41,818 nucleotides of DNA from Kosakonia oryzendophytica (lineage in GTDB: Bacteria; Pseudomonadota; Gammaproteobacteria; Enterobacterales; Enterobacteriaceae). The translations under genes were made by a program, and so were the position numbers. Where the stretch lies: the NCBI RefSeq assembly GCF_900094925.1, contig NZ_FMAY01000014.1:1-41818 (forward strand). Direction: 5' to 3'. Below the pieces are notes generated by a model. That model did not search any database. It was given only the letters and a program-made list of their open reading frames with translations, and was not told the origin of the DNA. Shown here piece after piece: positions 36,039-41,818 of the stretch. Position 1 is the stretch's first letter, and each line of letters opens with the position of its first letter.

Positions 36039-38174
36039 CTACTTCAACACATACCCGTACAAACGCTTGATCCCGTCCGCATCCGTTTCGGAATAGACGC
36101 CCTGCAATTCCGGCGAGAAGCCCGGCAACAGATTTACGCCCTCTTCCAGTGCCAGGAAATAGCGTTGCACCGCGCCACCCCATACTTCCCCCGGCACCAC
36201 ACACAGCACCCCCGGCGGGTACGGGAGCGCGCCTTCAGCGGCAATACGCCCTTCCGCTTCGCTGATGCGCACCAATTCCACATTGCCACGAATAAATTCG
36301 CTGTTGGCATCCTGCGGATTCATCACCACTGGGGGCAGGCTCTCTTTGCGGAACATCGCTTTTTGCAGATCTTTCACCCCGAAGCTGACATATAAATCAT
36401 GCATCTCCTGGCACAGTTCGCGCAGCGTGTAATCGCGGTAGCGCACCGGATATTTGTTGAAGATGGTCGGCAGCACATCCGCCAGCGGCGTATCGTCTTC
36501 AATATGCTGTTCGAACTGACCTAGCATCGCCACCAGTTGCGCCATCTTCTCTTCGCTTTCCGCTGGTGTCAGCAGGAACAGGATTGAATTGAGATCGCAC
36601 TTCTCCGGCACAATGCCGTTTTCGCGCAGGAAGTGCGCAAGAATGGTCGCCGGAATACCGAACTCTGTGTACTCGCCGGTTTCAGCATCAATACCTGGCG
36701 TGGTCAGTAGCAGCTTGCAGGGATCGACAAAGTACTGTTCCCGCGCATAGCCCTCAAACCCGTGCCATTTATCGCCCGGTTCAAAACTGAAGAAACGACG
36801 TTCGCGGGCAATATTCTCCGTAGGATGATCCTGCCACGGTCGACCGGCGATTTCTGGCGGCACAAATGGCCTGATCATTTTGCAGTTGGCGATGATCGCT
36901 TTGCGCGCTTCAATCCCCAGAGTCACGCACTCCGCCCACAGGCGGCGACCGCTCTCGCCCTGGTGAATTTTGGCGTTAACGTCCAGCGCTGCGAACAACG
37001 GGTAAAACGGACTGGTGGACGCATGCAGCATAAAGGCGTTGTTGAGCCGCTTATGCGGGCAAAAACGCGCCTGACCACGCAGGTGGTTATCTTTTTTATG
37101 GATCTGCGACGTTTGCGAGAACCCCGCCTGCTGTTTGTGCACTGACTGGGTGACGAAGATCCCCGGATCGTTTTCATTGAGCTCCAGCAGCAGCGGCGAG
37201 CAATCCGCCATCATCGGAATAAACTGCTCGTAGCCCACCCACGCGGAGTCAAACAGAATGTAATCACACAGGCTGCCGATTTTGTCGATCACCTGGCGGG
37301 CGTTGTAAATGGTGCCATCGTATGTGCCAAGCTGGATCACCGCCAGGCGGAACGGGCGCGGCTGGTTAGCTTTTTCCGGGGCGACTTCGCGGATCGCATC
37401 GCGCAGATATTTTTCATCAAAGCAATGCTCATCAATACCACCGATAAAACCAAACGGATTACGCGCGGCTTCAAGATAGATCGGCGTCGCACCCGCCTGG
37501 ATCAGCGCGCCATGATGGTTGGATTTGTGGTTATTGCGGTCGAACAACACCAGGTCGCCACGCGTCAACAGCGCGTTCGTTACCACTTTGTTGGCGGCGG
37601 AAGTGCCGTTAAGCACAAAATAGGTTTTGTCAGCGTTAAACACTTTGGCGGCAAATTTTTGCGCATGCTTGGCGGATCCTTCATGGATCAACAAGTCGCC
37701 CAGTTTGACATCCGCGTTGCACATGTCGGCGCGAAAGACGTTTTCACCGAAAAAATCATAGAACTGTCGCCCGGCCGGGTGCTTTTTAAAAAACGCGCCG
37801 TGCTGATGTCCGGGGCAAGCAAAGGTGCTGTTATCCATCTCAACGTACTGGCGCAGCGTATCGAAAAAGGGTGGCAACAGATGGTCTTCATAATCGCAGG
37901 CGGCAGTTTCCAGCTCCAGCCAGTCCTGCGCTTTACCGCCGATCACTGCCGTTACACCGTCCGGCATTTCAACAGGCTCGTTAGCAAACAAGAACACCGG
38001 CAGATTAAAGCCAGTCCGTTTCAGCAACGCCAGAATGCCACTATGACTCTCCGCCACCGTCATGACGACTGCCGCCACATCCGTAAAATCGGTACTGTCC
38101 AGCGTCACGGCTTCGCGGTGAGTGGAAAGTTGGGACACCAGCTCACGGCTGACGGCAATTTTCATTGATTTCAT
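36039..38174 (-). CDS. speC: Constitutive ornithine decarboxylase
   Basis: SpeC decarboxylates ornithine to putrescine with PLP, the direct route of polyamine synthesis. Translation from MKSMKIAVSR gives 711 residues, the E. coli length; the open frame begins 19 codons earlier but has no support. The N-terminal response-regulator-like wing covers about 1-105. The PLP lysine is K347 in TQSVHKQQAGFSQ, and ACPGHQHGAFFKKHPAG and LNGTSAANKVV are conserved cofactor-domain blocks. With speB missing from its usual place, this enzyme may carry most putrescine synthesis. It is convergent with citB and divergent from yqgA. The inducible paralogue speF is excluded by context. Confidence 0.96.
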   Translation of the reverse strand: MKSMKIAVSRELVSQLSTHREAVTLDSTDFTDVAAVVMTVAESHSGILALLKRTGFNLPVFLFANEPVEMPDGVTAVIGGKAQDWLELETAACDYEDHLLPPFFDTLRQYVEMDNSTFACPGHQHGAFFKKHPAGRQFYDFFGENVFRADMCNADVKLGDLLIHEGSAKHAQKFAAKVFNADKTYFVLNGTSAANKVVTNALLTRGDLVLFDRNNHKSNHHGALIQAGATPIYLEAARNPFGFIGGIDEHCFDEKYLRDAIREVAPEKANQPRPFRLAVIQLGTYDGTIYNARQVIDKIGSLCDYILFDSAWVGYEQFIPMMADCSPLLLELNENDPGIFVTQSVHKQQAGFSQTSQIHKKDNHLRGQARFCPHKRLNNAFMLHASTSPFYPLFAALDVNAKIHQGESGRRLWAECVTLGIEARKAIIANCKMIRPFVPPEIAGRPWQDHPTENIARERRFFSFEPGDKWHGFEGYAREQYFVDPCKLLLTTPGIDAETGEYTEFGIPATILAHFLRENGIVPEKCDLNSILFLLTPAESEEKMAQLVAMLGQFEQHIEDDTPLADVLPTIFNKYPVRYRDYTLRELCQEMHDLYVSFGVKDLQKAMFRKESLPPVVMNPQDANSEFIRGNVELVRISEAEGRIAAEGALPYPPGVLCVVPGEVWGGAVQRYFLALEEGVNLLPGFSPELQGVYSETDADGIKRLYGYVLK

Positions 38175-38575
38175 AAGCACGAATACCCGTTTCAGGGGAG
38201 TAAAAGACCCCGGGCAAAGCGGTGGCTTCACCCAACGAACGTGTCTGACTGGGACCAGCTCCGACCGCCAGACATCAGTAAAAGCAGACAGCTTCTGATC
38301 TTACTGTTGTCCTACAGTGAGCGTACGATACCCTCACCGCATGGTGAGAGACGTAGGGGACAAAACGATACGGGCGCCCATTCGCATGCTGGCGTAAAGC
38401 GTGTGACAAACAGTGTTAATGTACGTCATCAGGCAGCCCCGTGAAGGTAGAGGAAAATTCGCGCAATCATGGCATCTTTCCCCGGGTGGTGCAACCAACG
38501 GGGCGGCTCAACCGCATAAAAATGCTATTCTGTGCGTTATCTTATTCAGTTTTATGAACATCAGGGAGAGAGGGT
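38175..38575. promoter_or_regulatory. Divergent speC/yqgA intergenic region
   Basis: This 401-base gap lies between two divergent genes and should contain both promoters and the speC leader. I see only short open frames with no recognisable product and no operator I can name with confidence. Confidence 0.4.
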
Positions 38576-39292
38576 GTGTTAACGGGTCCCTTTATTAATG
38601 CTGCTGCCGTTTTAATCGGCGGTAGCCTCGGTGCGCTGCTCAGCCACCGTCTGCCGGAGCGCGTACGCTCTTCTATGCCATCGATATTCGGCCTCGCATC
38701 ATTGGGGATCGGTGTTTTGCTGGTGATCAAGTGTGTCAACCTGCCGGTGATGGTGCTCGCCACGCTGGTCGGCACATTAATTGGCGAGCTGTGTTACGTT
38801 GAGCGCGGGATCAGCGGTGGCGTTAACGCCCTGCGCAACCTGGTGCTAAAGCGCAAAAGCGGCGAAGCCAATAGCGCGCATGAATCGTTTATTCAGAGTC
38901 TGGTGGCCATCATTATTCTGTTCTGCGCCAGCGGCACCGGGATTTTTGGCGCGATGCGCGAAGGGATGACCGGCGATCCAAGCATTCTTATCGCCAAGGC
39001 GTTTCTGGATTTCTTTACGGCGGTTATCTTTGCCACCTCGCTCGGGTTTGCCGTGGCGATCATTTGCGTACCGATGCTGGTTATTCAGCTTACGCTCGCC
39101 ACCTGCGCAACACTCATCCTGCCGCTGACCACGCCCGCCATGATGGGAGATTTCACTGCTGTGGGCGGAATTTTGCTGCTGGCAACCGGGCTGCGCATTT
39201 GCGGGATTAAGATGTTTGCCGTGGCGAATATGCTGCCTGCACTGGTGATCGCCATGCCGATTTCCACACTGTGGACAGCGTTTTTTGCCTGA
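38576..39292 (+). CDS. yqgA: DUF554 inner membrane protein YqgA
   Basis: YqgA is a 238-residue membrane protein of the DUF554 family with no assigned function. It has about six hydrophobic segments, beginning INAAAVLIGGSLGALLSHRL. The family blocks SMPSIFGLASLGIG, LFCASGTGIFGAMREGMTGD and LLLATGLRICGIKMF are intact. The start codon is GTG, supported by CAGGGAGAGAG just upstream and by agreement with the E. coli N-terminus. It lies between speC and tRNA-Phe as in E. coli. Confidence 0.93.
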   Translation: MLTGPFINAAAVLIGGSLGALLSHRLPERVRSSMPSIFGLASLGIGVLLVIKCVNLPVMVLATLVGTLIGELCYVERGISGGVNALRNLVLKRKSGEANSAHESFIQSLVAIIILFCASGTGIFGAMREGMTGDPSILIAKAFLDFFTAVIFATSLGFAVAIICVPMLVIQLTLATCATLILPLTTPAMMGDFTAVGGILLLATGLRICGIKMFAVANMLPALVIAMPISTLWTAFFA

Positions 39293-39397
39293 CACGGCGT
39301 GCGTTTTCAACAAAGTGGTGATAGATTGTGCAGTCTGCAACGAATTAAAGAAATTTCGTTGACGGAGCGCGGTGAATCAGGTTTAATGCGCCCCGTT

Positions 39398-39473
39398 GCC
39401 CGGATAGCTCAGTCGGTAGAGCAGGGGATTGAAAATCCCCGTGTCCTTGGTTCGATTCCGAGTCCGGGCACCA
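39398..39473 (+). tRNA. pheV: tRNA-Phe (GAA)
   Basis: The 76-base gene starts GCCCGGATAGCTCAGTCGGT and ends with an encoded CCA. The acceptor stem GCCCGGA/TCCGGGC, the anticodon stem GGGGA/TCCCC with loop containing GAA at 39431-39433, and the T arm with GGTTCGATTCC all pair. The symbol follows its place after yqgA as in E. coli. tRNA-Phe genes are common integration sites for genomic islands. Confidence 0.97.
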
Positions 39474-39484
39474 CTTATTTAGAG

Positions 39485-39509
39485 AACCCAGCCTACGGCT
39501 GGGTTTTTG
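39485..39509 (+). terminator. Terminator of tRNA-Phe (repeat unit 1)
   Basis: A 9-bp perfect stem AACCCAGCC/GGCTGGGTT with a three-base loop and T run lies 11 bases after the tRNA end. Confidence 0.92.
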
Positions 39510-39647
39510 CTTTCTGTTTTCCGGACTCTCCATCGAACTTCGTTCGATTATTCGCCGCAAGCGGCTCACCCCTTCGGGGCCAGCGCGACAAGCGCGCTGT
39601 TCAACGCCTGCGGCGTTAGTCCGGGTCCGGGCACCACTTATTCAGAG

Positions 39648-39672
39648 AACCCAGCCTACGGCTGGGTTTTTG
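39648..39672 (+). terminator. Terminator copy in repeat unit 2
   Basis: An identical copy of the tRNA-Phe terminator, 163 bases downstream of the first. Confidence 0.85.
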
Positions 39673-39810
39673 CTTTCTGTTTTCCGGACTCTCCATCGAA
39701 CTTCGTTCGATTATTCGCCGCAAGCGGCTCACCCCTTCGGGGCCAGCGCGACAAGCGCGCTGTTCAACGCCTGCGGCGTTAGTCCGGGTCCGGGCACCAC
39801 TTATTCAGAG

Positions 39811-39835
39811 AACCCAGCCTATGGCTGGGTTTTTG
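39811..39835 (+). terminator. Terminator copy in repeat unit 3
   Basis: A third copy with one changed loop base (TAT for TAC); the stem is intact. Confidence 0.85.
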
Positions 39836-39875
39836 CTTTTCTGCTTCCGGACTCTCCATCGAATTTCGTTCAATG

Positions 39876-39906
39876 ATAAAAAAACCACCTCCGCGGAGGT
39901 GGTTTT
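39876..39906 (-). terminator. Terminator of the NRPS gene
   Basis: A perfect inverted repeat (39881-39906) gives a stem AAAACCACCTC/GAGGTGGTTTT around CGCG. Reading the minus strand it is followed by more T, and it lies 20 bases beyond the NRPS stop codon. Confidence 0.9.
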
Positions 39907-39925
39907 GGGTGACAACAGAGGAATC

Positions 39926-41818
39926 TCAGTCGCGGGTCTGACTCATCACAGTTGTGATGTAATCGGCAAGCTTTGCCACAAAGGGCATGGTCAGCATGGT
40001 CATATGATTACCAGGGTTGAGCAGAGGAGTTAATCGCTCTGCATATGCAGACCATACCGCATTATGTTTTTCTCTTGCTACGCAGTCCCCCTCCTGGGCA
40101 TTAATCATATGCATCACCCCGCGGTAGCGAGTCGCCGGGTAATACGACGTGTTTAAGTTCGCTTTTATGACCTGAAATACCCCCTCCAGTGCGGAAAGCG
40201 GCGTTTTGTTTGTATATAAACCGGCATCCACCAGAACCTGATGCAAATAGCCAAGTTGCTCTTTCGGTGCCAGGGGTGATAACTCTTCCCACGTCACAGG
40301 AAGAGTCCGGTTCAGCATTAAGTTATAAATATCAATCAACTTCATTATCGCCTCACGATGAGAGGCCGATTGTTTACTTCCCGGCGCCCTGCTATCAATC
40401 ACAATCAGATCGGAAACGCTTTCACCCTGCGCCTGTAATTGCAGTGCAATTTCCAGCGCGATCCAGCCGCCAAACGAGTGGCCGACAACGAAGTAAGGCC
40501 CGCACGGCTGTATTTGCCGCATTGCATAAATATAGTCGCGCGCTGTCTCTTCAACCGTCAGGTGAGGCATGCGGGTAACCTCGGTTAATCCCCGGGCCTG
40601 CAATACATAAACCGGTGAGCTGACAGGCAAAAGCCCCGCAAGATCGAGAAAACTGAACGCAGACGCCCCCGCGCCGGGTATGCAAAAAAGTGGCGGCTCT
40701 GTTTTTACCCCCTCGTGCATGATCACTACCGGGTTATAGGGCGTCTGAGGCAACAGATGTGCAGACAGATACGCTGCCAATTGTGCAAGCCGGGGTTGCT
40801 GCATGATGGAGTGATGGGTTCCTCCTACCGGATGCAGTGATGAGCGCTCACCCACAATGCCGTGCCAACCACGCCATCTGTCCTCGTTTTCCTGCGTCTC
40901 TGCCGTGTACAAATTGACAGTAAAGTCTGAGGACGACGGCCTGTATTTCAGCCCGAGCGGCCTGATATAAAGCGCCGTATTTAACCGCAGCAACAGTGCT
41001 TCACAGGTCATATCGTCGGGTAACCAGCGGTGAAAAGAACAGAGGTCAACGGCTTTTTTCTCATCAATCGGTCGTTGAAGTTGCGCTAATACCGCCCGGT
41101 CGCTCTCCGGCACATAGTTGGATAAAAACGTCAGTATCATTGCATCTCTTTGTTCCGCTGCGGAAAGCGCGTCGAAAGCGCTATTCTGCAGCAAAGCGGG
41201 GTGATAACTGTCGATCATCCCGATAAAAGCAATCTCCTCCCCGCGCTGATGCAACTGACAGGCTATTTCATAACTTAGCAGCCCCCCTAATGACCAACCG
41301 CAGAGGTAATAAGGCCCATGGGGCTGAACGCGACGGATGGCTTCTGCATGGTAAGCAGCAAGCGCCTCCAGTGACGTAGGCGGATTCTCCAGAGCATACA
41401 TGCCCAATGCGTGCAGCACATATACCGGGCGATCGACCTGAAGTAATGAGGCGAGAGGCGAATAAACCAGCGGATCGCCTGAAGGCTCATGCACAAAGAA
41501 AAGCGGCGGCTGAGCCCCCTCCGCGCGCAGCAGCAACGGGTTATCGTCCAAAGGAAATGTTGTGAGTTTCCCTGGGCGTTTAACGGCTACGGCAAGCTGA
41601 CGCAATATCGGATGAGCAAAGAGTATTGCCAGCGAGGTTTCCATACCGGCTCGGGCCAGACGATTCAGCAACTGCACCGCCATCAGCGAGTGGCCGCCAA
41701 GCTCGAAGAAGTTGTCATGCCGCCCGACGCGCTCCAGCCCCAGCAGGTCACACCACACTGCCGCCAGTTCCCGTTCGGTCTCCCCTTCCGGCGCTTCGTA
41801 CCCCTGTGTCACCACCGA
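39926..41818 (-). CDS. Non-ribosomal peptide synthetase, C-terminal part with carrier domain and tandem thioesterases
   Basis: The frame is open across the window edge, so this is the end of a larger synthetase; 630 codons plus the stop are visible. Residues here are counted from the GTG at 41815. A peptidyl carrier domain has the phosphopantetheine site Ser43 in NFFELGGHSLMAVQLL. Two type I thioesterase domains follow. The first (about 95-355) has Ser175 in CGWSLGG, Asp202 and His334 or His335 in GGTHHSIM. The second (about 370-625) has Ser447 in VGHSFGG, Asp474 and His604 in GNHMTML. Both look catalytically intact. Tandem thioesterases are known at the end of several lipopeptide synthetases, such as those of Pseudomonas. 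The product cannot be named from this part. The gene ends toward tRNA-Phe and belongs to an accessory island. Confidence 0.93.
   Translation of the reverse strand, partial: SVVTQGYEAPEGETERELAAVWCDLLGLERVGRHDNFFELGGHSLMAVQLLNRLARAGMETSLAILFAHPILRQLAVAVKRPGKLTTFPLDDNPLLLRAEGAQPPLFFVHEPSGDPLVYSPLASLLQVDRPVYVLHALGMYALENPPTSLEALAAYHAEAIRRVQPHGPYYLCGWSLGGLLSYEIACQLHQRGEEIAFIGMIDSYHPALLQNSAFDALSAAEQRDAMILTFLSNYVPESDRAVLAQLQRPIDEKKAVDLCSFHRWLPDDMTCEALLLRLNTALYIRPLGLKYRPSSSDFTVNLYTAETQENEDRWRGWHGIVGERSSLHPVGGTHHSIMQQPRLAQLAAYLSAHLLPQTPYNPVVIMHEGVKTEPPLFCIPGAGASAFSFLDLAGLLPVSSPVYVLQARGLTEVTRMPHLTVEETARDYIYAMRQIQPCGPYFVVGHSFGGWIALEIALQLQAQGESVSDLIVIDSRAPGSKQSASHREAIMKLIDIYNLMLNRTLPVTWEELSPLAPKEQLGYLHQVLVDAGLYTNKTPLSALEGVFQVIKANLNTSYYPATRYRGVMHMINAQEGDCVAREKHNAVWSAYAERLTPLLNPGNHMTMLTMPFVAKLADYITTVMSQTRD

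Larger units (their letters stand above)
39462..39871 (+). repeat. 163-bp tandem repeats starting with the tRNA-Phe 3' end
   Basis: The last 12 bases of the tRNA (GTCCGGGCACCA) recur at 39625 and 39788, exactly 163 bases apart. Unit 1 is 39462-39624, unit 2 is 39625-39787, nearly identical, and unit 3 is partial, with several changes and loss of similarity after about 39871. Each unit has a terminator followed by a chain of small hairpins (CGCCGCAAGCGGC, CCCCTTCGGGG, GCGCGACAAGCGCGC and AACGCCTGCGGCGTT). Confidence 0.93.

Noticed and set aside
36900..37200. Frames on both strands within speC
   Set aside because: They are short, overlap conserved speC sequence and have no ribosome binding sites.

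Overview
The window is chromosomal DNA from a member of the Enterobacteriaceae. The order tktA-loiP-speA-metK-galP-sprT-endA-rsmE-gshB-yqgE-ruvX-yggR-yggS-yggT-yggU-rdgB-hemW-yggM-yggL-trmB-mutY-yggX-mltC-nupG ... speC-yqgA-tRNA-Phe is the backbone known from the 63-67 min region of E. coli, and most proteins match my memory of the E. coli ones in length and in most residues. Several insertions show that it is not E. coli. Kosakonia, Enterobacter, Klebsiella/Raoultella or a close relative is the most likely source. The genus is an inference; no 16S or other marker gene is present.

Layout. Positions 1-563 hold the start of tktA on the minus strand, followed by loiP, speA (with the small yqgB in its leader) and metK behind MetJ boxes. 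The gene speB, which lies between loiP and speA in E. coli, is missing. galP follows, with two GalR/GalS-type operators and a perfect CRP site. Next comes a housekeeping run (sprT, endA, rsmE, gshB, yqgE-ruvX). An accessory pair, an IclR regulator divergent from a large FAD-dependent oxidoreductase, sits between ruvX and yggR. The yggS-yggT-yggU-rdgB-hemW operon follows, then a small DUF559 nuclease-like gene that runs into a mosaic of palindromic repeats. After that come yggM, trmB-yggL, mutY-yggX, mltC and nupG.

Between nupG and speC (about 25.9-35.9 kb) lies a complete citrate-fermentation locus. It is an eight-gene minus-strand operon (2HCT-family carrier, FAH-family enzyme, citC, citD, citE, citF, citX, citG) divergent from a CitA/CitB-type two-component system. 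Citrate would be imported, then split by the CitDEF lyase (matured by CitC, CitG and CitX) into acetate and oxaloacetate. No membrane oxaloacetate decarboxylase (oadGAB) is present. A soluble fumarylacetoacetate-hydrolase-fold protein occupies the second position of the operon and is a candidate for the oxaloacetate-handling step. The shared intergenic region carries two identical 15-bp direct repeats 52 bp apart and a near-perfect CRP site.

The right end holds speC, yqgA and tRNA-Phe(GAA). The tRNA is followed by a 163-bp tandem repeat whose every unit starts with the last 12 bases of the tRNA and contains a terminator, resembling the rtT repeats behind E. coli tyrT. Beyond it lies the 3' end of a non-ribosomal peptide synthetase gene encoding a carrier domain and two tandem thioesterases, the edge of an accessory island at the tRNA-Phe locus.
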